From assembly GCF_030812215.1 (NCBI RefSeq), contig NZ_JAUSSG010000012.1, positions 62,001 through 126,000 of the forward strand: a stretch of 64,000 bases of DNA, in the 5' to 3' direction. Below are positions 1 through 8,020 of the stretch, piece after piece. The notes below the pieces were generated by a model. That model was given only the letters and a program-made list of their open reading frames with translations, ran no database searches and was not told the DNA's origin. The DNA comes from Variovorax boronicumulans. GTDB lineage: Bacteria > Pseudomonadota > Gammaproteobacteria > Burkholderiales > Burkholderiaceae_C. The first letter of the stretch is position 1; each line of letters starts with the position of its first letter. A program made the translations under genes and the position numbers.

Positions 1-499
1 TCACGATGCCGGCATCGTCCACCACCAGGTCGGCAACCGAGTCGATCGCGCGCATCGACCGGAGAACCGGCGATGCGCCCAGGTTCCCTTCCAGCGCTGC
101 GAGCTGCGCGCGGCATCCGGCGGCAAAGGCGACCGGGTGGCCGCGCTCTCCCATGAACTGCGGCTGCACCGCATTCACCCGGCCGTTGAGCGCGCCGGCC
201 ACGGCCCGCAGCGTCTCGGGCCGCACCAGCGGCAGATCGCCCGGCAGGATCAGCCAGCCGATGGCATCGGGCGTTGCGCGCACCGCGGCGGCAATCGAAT
301 CGCCCATGCCCGGATGGCCCACGTCTTCCAGGTGCCACGGCAGGCCGCTCGCGCGCACAGCATCGAGCGTGCGTTCCAGCACCGGCTTGCCCGCGAGCAG
401 GGCCTTCAGTTTCGAGCCCGTGCCGCCGGCTGCAATGAAGCGCTCGCCCCGGCCGGAGGCCAGCACGATCACCACGGGAGAATTCGCCTTTGTCGTCAT
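1..499 (-). CDS. MobA/MocA-like molybdenum cofactor nucleotidyltransferase (partial, runs off left edge)
   Basis: The reverse strand reads open from an ATG at 499 to the left edge, giving 166 codons without a stop; the C-terminal end lies outside the window. The N-terminus has the nucleotide-binding pattern of MobA-like NTP transferases (VIVLASGRGERF followed by a lysine-containing GSKLKALLAGKP), a GMGDSI segment, and the metal-binding LPGDLPLV stretch. In this family GTP or CTP is joined to molybdopterin to make the dinucleotide cofactor of molybdoenzymes. The short GMGDSI/PGDLPLV style resembles MocA (CTP-type, with XdhC-linked oxidases) more than classical MobA, but this is inference. It is divergent from pdxH with only 29 bases between the start codons, so the two promoters must overlap. 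Confidence 0.8.
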   Translation of the reverse strand, partial: MTTKANSPVVIVLASGRGERFIAAGGTGSKLKALLAGKPVLERTLDAVRASGLPWHLEDVGHPGMGDSIAAAVRATPDAIGWLILPGDLPLVRPETLRAVAGALNGRVNAVQPQFMGERGHPVAFAAGCRAQLAALEGNLGASPVLRSMRAIDSVADLVVDDAGIV

Positions 500-528
500 G
501 GGCCGAGTATGTGCGCAACAATCCCGGC

Positions 529-1182
529 ATGACTTCCCCTCTCTCCAACGAAGCGCTCGCCGCGCTGCGCAAGAGCTACGAACGCGCCGAGCTCGGCGAA
601 GCCCACAGCGCGGACGATCCGCTGAAGCAATTCGAACGCTGGCTCACCGAGGCCATCGACGCGCAGGTGCCCGAGCCCAATGCGATGACGCTGTGCACCG
701 TGGGCAGCGACCTGCGGCCCTCGAGCCGCATCGTGCTGATCAAGGGCTACGACGCGCGCGGCCTCGTCTGGTACACCAACTACGAGAGCCGCAAGGGCCG
801 CGAGCTCTCGGGCAATCCGTATGCGTCGCTGCAGTTCCACTGGGTCGAGCTCGAGCGCGTGGTGCGCATCGAAGGCCGTGTCGAGAAGGCCGGCGCCGAC
901 GAGAGCGACGCCTACTTCGCGAGCCGACCGCTCGATTCGCGCATCGGCGCCTGGGCCAGCCCGCAGAGCGAAGTGATCAGCGGTCGCGACGTGCTGGTGA
1001 AGAACGCGGCCGTGGCCGCCGCCAAGCACCTGCTCTCGCCGCCGCGTCCGCCGCACTGGGGCGGCTACCGCCTGGTGCCGGACCGCTGGGAGTTCTGGCA
1101 GGGCCGCAAGAGCCGGCTGCACGACCGGCTGCGCTACCGGCTCGAAGGCACGGACTGGGTGCGCGAGCGGCTCGCGCCCTGA
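529..1182 (+). CDS. pdxH: Pyridoxamine 5'-phosphate oxidase
   Basis: 217 residues, the usual PdxH length. FMN-dependent cytosolic enzyme that oxidises pyridoxamine or pyridoxine 5'-phosphate to pyridoxal 5'-phosphate, the last step of vitamin B6 synthesis and salvage. Visible family features are SSRIVLIKGYD and FYTNYES-like (VWYTNYESRKG) in the FMN-binding half, LQFHWVELERVVRIEG in the core barrel, SRPLDSRIGAWAS, and the C-terminal WGGYRLVPDRWEFWQGR segment that closes the active site. The ATG at 529 was preferred over an upstream TTG at 490 because the start then coincides with the family start (MTSPLSN...). It stands alone, back to back with the MobA-like gene. Confidence 0.95.
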   Translation: MTSPLSNEALAALRKSYERAELGEAHSADDPLKQFERWLTEAIDAQVPEPNAMTLCTVGSDLRPSSRIVLIKGYDARGLVWYTNYESRKGRELSGNPYASLQFHWVELERVVRIEGRVEKAGADESDAYFASRPLDSRIGAWASPQSEVISGRDVLVKNAAVAAAKHLLSPPRPPHWGGYRLVPDRWEFWQGRKSRLHDRLRYRLEGTDWVRERLAP

Positions 1183-1191
1183 ACGTTCCTG

Positions 1192-2412
1192 TCAGGCCTC
1201 GCAGCTGACTACTTTGAATTCGACGCGACGGTCCAGCGCGTCGCTCGCATCGTCGGCCCCGGTGCCGACGATGTTCTCCCGAAAGCCCATGCCCGACTCG
1301 CGCAGCTTCTTCGCAAGCGGCGGCGCCTCGGTCACCAGCCGCGACTTGACGCTCACCGCGCGTTGCAGCGACAGCCGCTCGTTGACCGACTCCGAGCCCG
1401 TGCGGCTCGTATGCCCCGTTACCACCACGCACGAATCGATCTGCGCCGCCTGGCGCGCGATCTGCCGCAGCCACATCGGGTAAGCGGCGCTGATCTTCGG
1501 ATCGCCGAGGAAATCGGTCGAGCCCGGCTTGAACAGGAACTTGACGCTCAGGTTGTTGGTTTCCAGGCCCAGGCGCGCGATGGTGCCGAAGGTCTTTTCC
1601 GCATCTGCCGTGCGCCCGAGTTGCGACTGCGTGAGGTACATGCCGCTGTAGATGCGCAGTTGCTGTCCGTCGGGCCGCTTGGCCGCCGCCTCGTAGCGGC
1701 CCAGCGCCTCGCTCATGCGGCCGGCTTCGTAGGCCGCGGTGGCTTCCTGCAGCACGGTCGAGGTCGGCAGGCGTTCGAGGTACAGCGCATCGGCCGCCTG
1801 CCCCGGCTGGGTTTCGGCGGTGCGGATGTAGCCCTCCACGCCGCGGTCCTTGCCGTTCACCGGGCTGTCGCGAAAGAACGCGGTGGGCCGGGTGTCGAGC
1901 GTCGCGTCGCTGATGCGCGCGACCGACTGCGCGATCACCACGCCGCTCTTGATTTCCGTCAGCGCGAGGTTCAGGCGGTAGCGCCCGCCGGTGGCGTCCT
2001 TGTCGCGCATCAGCGTGCCGTTGAGCACGTACTGCGCATTGCCGATCTCGGTGGTGTTGAACGGGGACACGGTGAACTGCTTGAACTGCGCCTGCATGCG
2101 CTGCACGATGCGCTGCTCGGCCACGCGCGTCACCTCGGTCTGCTGGCCGCTCGCGCCTTCGAGCAGCGGGTCGATCACGATGCGGCGCTGCGTGAGCGAC
2201 TCCACCTTCGCGAGAAAGGCCGGGAGCTTCTGCGTCTGCACGATCAGGTCGTCCACCGCCTGGTCGACGGCCTGGTCGAAGGGCATCGCGTTGCCGGGCA
2301 CGGGGCGGTTCGCGCAGGCGGCGGCGAGCGCAGCGGCGCACAGCGTCAGCGCGCGCAGCGTGGTGCGGACCCTCTGGCCGAACTGTCGAGTGGTGGCGTT
2401 CATCGTCGTCAT
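1192..2412 (-). CDS. OmpA-family outer-membrane lipoprotein
   Basis: 406 residues. The N-terminus is a lipoprotein signal with a lipobox ending AAAC, so the protein should be lipidated and placed in the outer membrane. Residues about 40-240 resemble a CsgG/LpoB-like module that follows string-of-beta segments and a short TPR-like stretch (TAAYEAGRMSEALGRYEAA). The C-terminal 120 residues form an OmpA-like peptidoglycan-binding domain (CVVVTGHTSRTGSESVNERLSLQRA and the closing LDRRVEFKV). The ATG at 2412 has a GAGGAG ribosome site nine bases upstream and overlaps the stop of the upstream small gene (TGATG), indicating translational coupling. Function beyond envelope anchoring is unknown. Confidence 0.8.
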   Translation of the reverse strand: MTTMNATTRQFGQRVRTTLRALTLCAAALAAACANRPVPGNAMPFDQAVDQAVDDLIVQTQKLPAFLAKVESLTQRRIVIDPLLEGASGQQTEVTRVAEQRIVQRMQAQFKQFTVSPFNTTEIGNAQYVLNGTLMRDKDATGGRYRLNLALTEIKSGVVIAQSVARISDATLDTRPTAFFRDSPVNGKDRGVEGYIRTAETQPGQAADALYLERLPTSTVLQEATAAYEAGRMSEALGRYEAAAKRPDGQQLRIYSGMYLTQSQLGRTADAEKTFGTIARLGLETNNLSVKFLFKPGSTDFLGDPKISAAYPMWLRQIARQAAQIDSCVVVTGHTSRTGSESVNERLSLQRAVSVKSRLVTEAPPLAKKLRESGMGFRENIVGTGADDASDALDRRVEFKVVSCEA

Positions 2413-2816
2413 CAGCACTGGCTCCTCAATGTCTTCATGTCCTCGTCCGACAACGGCTCGCCGACGGCGGCGCGCATGTTGATGTCGGTGCAGCGCTTGG
2501 AAGGCGCGGGTCTTCTTGCAACGGGCTCTCTCGGCATTTCATGCGGCTGCGTTGCAGGCGCGGCCGATGCTGTGGCCTGGGGCCTGGGTCTGGCTGCCGG
2601 GCGCACCGCGGGAGCGGGCGCCGGTGCGGACCTGGACTCGGCCTCCACTGGCTTTTCTTTTTTTTCCGGCGCCTCGCGCGGCACGTTGACCGACAGGCAC
2701 GGCGTCCTGCACGGCTTGCCGTCGGCCGCCGCCTGCGCGGGTGGGCCGTACAGCGCGATCACCGTCGCGACCACCGCCATAGCAACAAGGGGCGAAGAGC
2801 ACGCCGGGTAAATCAT
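2412..2816 (-). CDS. Small exported Ala/Pro-rich protein of unknown function
   Basis: 134 residues. Start chosen at an ATG at 2816, which puts a signal peptide (MIYPACSSPLVAMAVVATV...PAQA) at the N-terminus. The mature protein has a short Cys-containing head (GKPCRTPCLSV), a long low-complexity Ala/Pro/Arg linker, and a compact conserved-looking tail with a Cys pair (RCTDINMRAAVGEPLSDEDMKTLRSQC split by 25 residues). I do not recognise a named domain. Its stop overlaps the start of the OmpA-type lipoprotein, so the two are made together and this may be a periplasmic partner of that lipoprotein. Confidence 0.65.
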   Translation of the reverse strand: MIYPACSSPLVAMAVVATVIALYGPPAQAAADGKPCRTPCLSVNVPREAPEKKEKPVEAESRSAPAPAPAVRPAARPRPQATASAAPATQPHEMPREPVARRPAPSKRCTDINMRAAVGEPLSDEDMKTLRSQC

Positions 2817-2960
2817 CAGCCGGCAAATGTAGGGCTGCAGGCGCCCTGCGCCATTCCACCAAACGGCCACCCCTGCCAAACGGCATAGGGGCCGGCGGAC
2901 GGCCGATAAAGCGAAAGACCGCGAGCCGGCTGCGAAGGGAGAACCGAAGGACTCAGCTTC

Positions 2961-3911
2961 TCAGGGAAGCCACTGCACCCAGATCATCACGAGCGTGAGG
3001 GTGCCCAGCGCCAGCACCGTGGACACGGCCACGCTGGCCGTGACGAGGTCCTCGGCCGTGCGGTAGCGCTGCGAGAACAGGAACACGTTGGCGCCGATGG
3101 GCAGCGCCGCCGCCACCACCATCACGGTGAGCGGAATGCCGCGCACGCCGAGCAGCCAGCCGATGACGGCCACCAGCAGCGGATGCAGCAGGTTCTTCAC
3201 CAGCGCCTGCACCAGCGCGCCGCGCCAGTGCCGACCGATGGGCGTGAGCGCGAGCGTGATGCCCACCATGACGAGCGCCACCGGGCCGAAGGCCTGGCCG
3301 AGCAGCTGGATGGGCTTGTCGATCACCTCGGGCATCACGAGGCCGGTCTGCGCGAACAGCAGACCCGCGATGATCGGCAGCGGCACCGGATGGATGATGG
3401 CGTTGCGCAGGGCCCGCAGCACGGTGCGCGCCATCGAGCGTTTTTCTTCGCCGCTGACCACCGCGTGCTCGCGCGCCACGGCCAGTTCGAGCACGAGCGT
3501 GGCGCTGGTCATGAGCACCAGCGAATGCAGCGAGATGAGCGTCAGCAGCACCACCATGCCCGCCTCGCCGTAGGCAAGGCCGACGAGCGCGATGCCGATC
3601 ATCACGGTGTTGCTGTAGGTGTTGGCGAGCGCGATCACCGCGGCGGTGCGGTTGAAACCGCGCAATGCGAGCGTGCCTGCGAAAAGCAGACCCGAGGCGA
3701 TGAAGTAGGCGGCAACCGGCTTGAGGCTGAGCTCCTGCACATGCACCGTGCTCATCGCGCGGAACAGCAGCGCGGGCGCGAGCAGCAGGAAGATGAGGTT
3801 CGACAGGTCCTTCACCGCGTTGCCGCCGATCCATCGGCGCCTGCCGGCCAGGTAGCCCGCCGCGATGAGGATGACGACGGGGAGCAGCGAGGAGATGACG
3901 AAGGAGTTCAC
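2961..3911 (-). CDS. AEC-family transporter (auxin efflux carrier-like permease)
   Basis: 316 residues with about ten hydrophobic helices and a central polar loop near residues 155-170, the usual build of the AEC/BART carrier family. Typical segments are LLPVVILIAAGYLAGRR at the N-terminus, LANTYSNTVMIGIALVG in the first half, and the matching LPIGANVFLFSQRY in the second. Members export or import organic acids or malonate; the substrate cannot be read from sequence. The start is a GTG at 3911; no ATG lies near the first helix. The gene is separated from the upstream TonB receptor by a strong inverted repeat, so it is probably a unit of its own. Confidence 0.85.
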   Translation of the reverse strand: MNSFVISSLLPVVILIAAGYLAGRRRWIGGNAVKDLSNLIFLLLAPALLFRAMSTVHVQELSLKPVAAYFIASGLLFAGTLALRGFNRTAAVIALANTYSNTVMIGIALVGLAYGEAGMVVLLTLISLHSLVLMTSATLVLELAVAREHAVVSGEEKRSMARTVLRALRNAIIHPVPLPIIAGLLFAQTGLVMPEVIDKPIQLLGQAFGPVALVMVGITLALTPIGRHWRGALVQALVKNLLHPLLVAVIGWLLGVRGIPLTVMVVAAALPIGANVFLFSQRYRTAEDLVTASVAVSTVLALGTLTLVMIWVQWLP

Positions 3912-3935
3912 CCCGTCGAGGATAGCCGCCCCACC

Positions 3936-3967
3936 CTCGCTCCCTCTCCCGGAGGAGAGGGAGCGAG
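3936..3967. repeat. Perfect 14-bp inverted repeat, probable transcription terminator
   Basis: Arms CTCGCTCCCTCTCC (3936-3949) and its exact complement (3954-3967) flank a four-base loop. It lies just past the 3' end of the ZnuD-type receptor gene and just before the AEC gene, both on the minus strand. There is no T-run on either side, so termination may need Rho or it may act as an mRNA-stabilising hairpin. Similar CCCTCTCC-type hairpins are common between genes in this bacterial family. Confidence 0.6.
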
Positions 3968-3972
3968 CGGCG

Positions 3973-6105
3973 TCAGAACGTCACGCGCAACCCGACCTTC
4001 AGCGAACGCCCCGGCAACGGCGCGTTCGGATACACCGTCGTCGTGAGGATCGACGTCGGGCTGTAGGCCAGCTTGTTCGTGATGTTGTCCACGCGCGCAT
4101 ACCAGGTAAGGTTCGCGCGCTGCACCTTCATGCGATAGGAAATCGCGGCATTCCACAGCGTGTAGGCGTCGGTCTCGCGTGCACCGACGCTCGGCACATG
4201 GCGCTGTGCGGCGTTGTAGTCGAAGCCCAGGCGCGCGCTCCACGGGCCGTTGCCGTAGACCAGCGTCGCACCCGCGCGGAACGGCGCGATGCGCGGCAGC
4301 GGCTCGCCGGTGTCCAGGTTCTTCGCGCGCACGACGTCGCCGCGCCATTCGAGATCGAGCGTCGAGGCATCGGGCATCGGCGCGAAACCGTCGTTACCCA
4401 AGAGGCGCAGGTTGCCGCTCGCCTCGATGCCGGTGAAGCGCGCGCGCACGCCGCTGTAGAGGTACTCGGCCAGCGTGTCGGTCGCGGCCGGATCGGTCAC
4501 CACCTGGCCTTCTTCGTCGAGCGTGCGGCCCGATGCGGTGAGGCCGATGTAGTTGCTGAAGCGGGTGACGTAGGCGTTCACGCGGGCCGTGTCGGGCCCG
4601 GACTTCCATTGAGCGCCGAGGTCGAAACCGGTCGACTTTTCCTTCTTCAGGTTCGGGTCGCCCACTTCCCACGCGGCCGTGGCCACGTGCGGGCCGTTGG
4701 CGAGCAGTTCGTAGTCCTTCGGCGCGCGCTCGGTGTAGGCGAGGTTCGAGGTCAGCTGCCACTGCGGCGTGAGGTTGACCAGCGCACCGAACGCCGCGCT
4801 GTGCGGATTGAAGGTGCGCTCGCCGATCGCGAAGCGGGTGACCGACGGATCGTCCGGATAGCCCAGCGAGCGGATGCGGACCTTCTCGGTGCGCGCGCCG
4901 AAGCTCAGCTTGCCCCACGAGGTGCCGTACTCTTCATAGAGGAAGAGCGCATTGGAGCGCGTGCGGCTGTGCGGCGCAAAGGCCTCCTCGCCGTCGGCGG
5001 CGAAGCGGTTGGTCTCGCTGCTGAAGCCGACGAGGCCTTCGAAGTTGCCGATCTTCTGGTGGCGCGCCTCGATGCGCAGGTCGTTGCTCATGTTCGAGAA
5101 CGTGGTGCCGGCTTCGGGCCCTTCGAACTCGGTGTGGCGGTAGTTGGTGTGGCTCACCTTCGCATGGATGCTGCTGATGATGCCGCCCGGTCGCCACTCG
5201 CCTTCGAGCGCATAGCGGTCGGACTTCATGCGGATGGTCACGTCGTCCTCGGCCACGGTGCCGTAGTTGCTGCGGTAGGTGCTGGCGGAGGCGCCGATCC
5301 AGCCCTGGTCGAAGAACAGCGTGCCGCCGACCGCGCCGCCGTTCGCCTCGTTGGCCGAGTTGCAGATCTTGCGGGCGCGCCATGGCGAGCCGGGCTTCTC
5401 GCAGTTCAGATCGATGGGCACCGAGACGTCTTTCGAGTCGCGGTTGAAGGCGTCCACATGCAGCGCAAAGCGGTCGTTGCCGCCTTCAAGCACCACGCCG
5501 CCGCTCTTTTCCTTGTTGCCGGTGGAAAAGCCCAGGTCGGCGCGGCCACCGAAGCCGTTGATGGGCTCGGTCGGGATGCGGTTGTCGATCACGTTGACCA
5601 CGCCGCCCACGGCGCTGCCGCCGTACTGCAGCGCCGAGGGGCCGCGCAGCACCTCGATGCGGTCGGTGACCAGCGCGTCCACCGGCACCGCGTGGTCGTA
5701 GCTCAACGCCGAGGCGTCGGGCGCGCCGCCGCCGTTCTGCAGGATGCGGATGCGGTCGCCGTCCTGCCCGCGGATGATCGGGCGGCTCGCGTTGGGGCCG
5801 AAATAGCTGCTGCTCACGCCGGGCAGGTTGTTGAGCGTTTCGCCGAGCGTCGAGTCGGAACGCAGCAGGAGCTTGTCGCCCGAGAGCGTGACGGTCGGCG
5901 CGATCAGATCGTTGGCACCGAGCGGATTGCCGGTGACGGTGATGGCGGGCAGGCTGGGGCCATCGGCGGACTGGGCCTGGGCGACCTGCTGGGATGCCTC
6001 GGTCTGCGGCTGGGTCTGGGTCTGGGTCTGGGCGTGGGACGCGCTGGCGAAGGCGAGCGAGAGAACGGCGACGCCGATGGCGCTGCGACGGAAATTGGGA
6101 ATCAT
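3973..6105 (-). CDS. znuD: TonB-dependent outer-membrane receptor, ZnuD type (probable zinc uptake)
   Basis: 710 residues. Signal peptide ending SHA, then a Gln/Thr repeat linker, a TonB-box-like LPAITVTGN, a plug domain (about 70-200) and a 22-strand barrel ending in the outer-membrane phenylalanine (VGLRVTF). The plug has the signature seen in ZnuD-family zinc receptors: SRPIIRGQDGDRIRILQNGG, ASALSYDHAVPVDALV and SAVGGVVNVIDNRIP. ZnuD imports zinc, and in some species haem, with TonB energy. The start ATG at 6105 was chosen because it begins the signal peptide. A His-rich membrane protein lies 78 bases upstream on the same strand, consistent with metal handling. No Zur-type operator was recognised upstream. 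Confidence 0.82.
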   Translation of the reverse strand: MIPNFRRSAIGVAVLSLAFASASHAQTQTQTQPQTEASQQVAQAQSADGPSLPAITVTGNPLGANDLIAPTVTLSGDKLLLRSDSTLGETLNNLPGVSSSYFGPNASRPIIRGQDGDRIRILQNGGGAPDASALSYDHAVPVDALVTDRIEVLRGPSALQYGGSAVGGVVNVIDNRIPTEPINGFGGRADLGFSTGNKEKSGGVVLEGGNDRFALHVDAFNRDSKDVSVPIDLNCEKPGSPWRARKICNSANEANGGAVGGTLFFDQGWIGASASTYRSNYGTVAEDDVTIRMKSDRYALEGEWRPGGIISSIHAKVSHTNYRHTEFEGPEAGTTFSNMSNDLRIEARHQKIGNFEGLVGFSSETNRFAADGEEAFAPHSRTRSNALFLYEEYGTSWGKLSFGARTEKVRIRSLGYPDDPSVTRFAIGERTFNPHSAAFGALVNLTPQWQLTSNLAYTERAPKDYELLANGPHVATAAWEVGDPNLKKEKSTGFDLGAQWKSGPDTARVNAYVTRFSNYIGLTASGRTLDEEGQVVTDPAATDTLAEYLYSGVRARFTGIEASGNLRLLGNDGFAPMPDASTLDLEWRGDVVRAKNLDTGEPLPRIAPFRAGATLVYGNGPWSARLGFDYNAAQRHVPSVGARETDAYTLWNAAISYRMKVQRANLTWYARVDNITNKLAYSPTSILTTTVYPNAPLPGRSLKVGLRVTF
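6010..6033. repeat. Tandem hexamer repeat in the receptor N-terminus
   Basis: Three full copies of CTGGGT and one partial copy lie inside the receptor gene and encode the Gln-Thr repeats directly after the signal peptide cleavage region. Because the unit is six bases, changes in copy number keep the frame and would only lengthen or shorten the linker before the TonB box. Confidence 0.8.
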
Positions 6106-6183
6106 GGTGGGCACTCGTTGAATCAATGGACGGCACGCCGTCACCCGCACGAGGCAGGCGCAGCAACCGGAACACGGGGGGAT

Positions 6184-6579
6184 TCAGCGAGTGGAAGGCG
6201 GGCCGCGCGCGTCGAACAGCGCAACCCAGCGGGCGATGGCTTCGCCCTGCAGATACGCGAAAGTGGCCGAGGGCAGCAGCACCGGCAGCACCACCAGCGG
6301 CACGCCGGGGACGCTCGATCCGTGCGAGAGCTGGTCGTACAGCCGGCACTCGGCGTCGGTGTGGTCGCCGAAGAGGCTGACCACGCCGTGGCCCGCGTGG
6401 ACATGGGCGCCTTTGTCGGCATGCGCCGCCTGGGCCGTGGCTGCCGCGGCCGGCAGGCCGGGCACGTGCAGCGAGCGGTGCATCACGCCCAGCGTGCCCG
6501 CGAACCACAGCGCGATCGCCAGCACGGCGAGGAGCGCGCGGGTCGAGAAGCGAGGGGATTGGCGGGCGGCGAACTGCAC
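6184..6579 (-). CDS. His-rich membrane-anchored protein, DUF2946-like
   Basis: 131 residues. One N-terminal hydrophobic helix (about 14-33, LLAVLAIALWFAGTLGV) followed by a short conserved-looking MHRSLH, then a His-rich stretch (HADKGAHVHAGHG) and an acidic/Cys segment (DHTDAECRLYDQLSHG), then a second hydrophobic segment (VPLVVLPVLLP). The arrangement resembles DUF2946-type proteins found beside metal TonB receptors, and the histidines suggest metal binding in the periplasm; both are inferences. GTG start at 6579, with no purine-rich ribosome site; the true start could be slightly different. It follows msrA by 16 bases and precedes the ZnuD-type receptor. Confidence 0.65.
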   Translation of the reverse strand: MQFAARQSPRFSTRALLAVLAIALWFAGTLGVMHRSLHVPGLPAAAATAQAAHADKGAHVHAGHGVVSLFGDHTDAECRLYDQLSHGSSVPGVPLVVLPVLLPSATFAYLQGEAIARWVALFDARGPPSTR

Positions 6580-6595
6580 GGAAAAGGAAGGGGGG

Positions 6596-7147
6596 TCAGG
6601 CCTTGACGCGCGAGGCGAAGGTCTTCTGGAACTTCTCGACCTTGGGGCCGACGACGAACGCGCAGTAGCCCTGGTTCGGGTTGTTCAGGAAGTAGTCCTG
6701 GTGGTAGGCCTCGGCGGTCGAGTAGTTGGCGAGCGGCGCCACCTCGGTCACGACCGGTGCGCTGTAGGTCTTGCTGGCCTCGATCTCGCGGATGACGTCT
6801 TCGGCGACCTGCTTCTGCGCGTCGTTCGTGTAGTAGATGCCGCTGCGGTACTGGGTGCCGACGTCATTGCCCTGGCGGTTGAGCGTTGTCGGGTCATGCA
6901 CGACGAAAAAGATCTCCAGGATCTCTCGCAGGCTGATCTGGGCGGGATCGAATTCGAGTTTCACGACCTCGGCATGGCCGGTGCGGCCGGTGCAGACCTG
7001 CTCGTAGGTCGGGTTGACGACCTGACCGTTGCAATAACCCGATTCCACGTCGAGTACGCCCTGCACGCGGTCGAAAACCGCTTCGGTGCACCAGAAGCAG
7101 CCTCCGCCGATCACGATGGTTTCGGTGGGTGACGGTGAAGAAGACAT
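6596..7147 (-). CDS. msrA: Peptide-methionine (S)-S-oxide reductase
   Basis: 183 residues, the usual MsrA length. Repairs oxidised methionine in proteins and uses thioredoxin as reductant. The catalytic motif GGCFWC lies at residues 14-19, followed by GYCNGQVVNPTYEQVC (the GYxGG region, with an unusual Cys in place of the common Ala/Ser) and GHAEVV with the conserved Glu. DPTTLNRQGNDVGTQYRSGIYY is the family signature. The C-terminal YFLNNPNQGYC carries a resolving cysteine. The ATG at 7147 begins right before the core. It may be co-transcribed with the His-rich protein gene downstream. Confidence 0.95.
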   Translation of the reverse strand: MSSSPSPTETIVIGGGCFWCTEAVFDRVQGVLDVESGYCNGQVVNPTYEQVCTGRTGHAEVVKLEFDPAQISLREILEIFFVVHDPTTLNRQGNDVGTQYRSGIYYTNDAQKQVAEDVIREIEASKTYSAPVVTEVAPLANYSTAEAYHQDYFLNNPNQGYCAFVVGPKVEKFQKTFASRVKA

Positions 7148-7196
7148 GGCACTGCTCCGGCAGGTTGGGAATCGGCGAACCCGATATTGTCGCGGC

Positions 7197-7225
7197 TTGA
7201 CGTGACGGATGCCGGTCACTACATT
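7197..7225 (+). promoter_or_regulatory. Sigma-70 promoter of the TetR gene
   Basis: TTGACG (-35) and TACATT (-10, 7220-7225) are separated by exactly 17 bases. Transcription would begin near 7231-7233, about 20 bases before the TetR start codon at 7251. This is the best sigma-70 match I saw in the window. Confidence 0.7.
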
Positions 7226-7245
7226 ACTAACCCGCGAGTCATTAA
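7224..7245. promoter_or_regulatory. Palindromic operator over the TetR promoter start site
   Basis: The 22 bases form an interrupted palindrome of the form TTAnTnACnCGCGnGTnAnTAA centred on CGCG, with 16 of 22 positions symmetric. It overlaps the end of the -10 box and the predicted transcription start, the placement expected for self-repression by the TetR-family protein encoded 5 bases downstream. Confidence 0.6.
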
Positions 7246-7250
7246 CCCAC

Positions 7251-7928
7251 ATGTCCTCCCCCCGCTCCCTTGTCGACAAGTTCTGCCCGGTCCGCGCCAA
7301 GCGCGAACGCCGGAAAGAGGCGCGCCCCGGCGAACTGCTCGCGGCCGCGCTCGACCTGTTCGTGGAAAAAGGCTTTGCCGCCACCCGCTCCGAAGAAGTG
7401 GCGGCGCGCGCCGGCGTTTCCAAGGGCACGCTCTTCCTGTATTTCCCGAGCAAGGAAGAGCTGTTCAAGGCCGTGATCATGGAAAGCCTGGGTGGCCGCT
7501 TCACCGAGTGGAACGCCGAATTCGAGGCCTTCGAAGGCACCACCGCCGAGATGCTGCGCTACTGCATGAACGTGTGGTGGGAGCGCGTGGGCATGACCAA
7601 GGCCTCGGGCCTGACCAAGCTCATGATGAGCGAAGGCGGCAATTTTCCCGAATTGGCGGAGTTCTACCGCCAGCAGGTGGTGCGCCCCGGCCATGACCTG
7701 CTGCGGCGCATCCTGCAGCGCGGCATCGACCGCGGCGAATTCGCACCGGTCGACATCGACCATGCGATCTATTCGGTGATCGCGCCCATGGTCTTCCTGA
7801 TGCTCTGGAAGCATTCGGCCATGGTCTGCGTCGACGGCGAAAGCGCCCTGGACCCCGAGAAATTCCTCGCCACCCAGGCCGAAACCGTGCTCTACGGGCT
7901 CAGCGTGCGCCCCGGAGACAAGGCATGA
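7251..7928 (+). CDS. TetR/AcrR-family transcriptional regulator
   Basis: 225 residues. The N-terminal DNA-binding domain (about 20-75) shows the family pattern LLAAALDLFVEKGFAATRSEEVAARAGVSKGTLFLYF, with the recognition helix at AGVSKGTLFLYFPSKEELF. The C-terminal ligand domain is all-helical and resembles the TetR C-terminal type with a FYRQQVVRPG segment. The ligand and targets are unknown; no efflux pump genes are adjacent, although tolC lies about 1.1 kb downstream. The ATG at 7251 is preceded by a strong promoter with a palindrome. It is divergent from msrA. Confidence 0.9.
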   Translation: MSSPRSLVDKFCPVRAKRERRKEARPGELLAAALDLFVEKGFAATRSEEVAARAGVSKGTLFLYFPSKEELFKAVIMESLGGRFTEWNAEFEAFEGTTAEMLRYCMNVWWERVGMTKASGLTKLMMSEGGNFPELAEFYRQQVVRPGHDLLRRILQRGIDRGEFAPVDIDHAIYSVIAPMVFLMLWKHSAMVCVDGESALDPEKFLATQAETVLYGLSVRPGDKA

Positions 7929-8020
7929 AGAAGACTTTTGTATGGCCGAGCGAGCCGCTGGCGTCATCCGGGCCACCTAAAATTGAAGGTTTGTCCTGAG
8001 CCCACAAGGAAAGCCACGCC

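Noticed and set aside
6010..6033. Possible phase-variation repeat in the receptor gene
   Set aside because: The unit is six bases, so slippage cannot shift the frame; at most the Gln-Thr linker changes length.
3973..6105. Second siderophore receptor
   Set aside because: The plug signature (RGQDGDRIRILQNGG, SYDHAVPVDALV) is that of ZnuD-family zinc receptors and the gene lies far from the siderophore locus.
3865..6606. Long plus-strand open frame opposite the ZnuD-type receptor
   Set aside because: Arg/Ala/Val-rich shadow of the receptor codons; the receptor frame has signal peptide, plug signature and barrel end.
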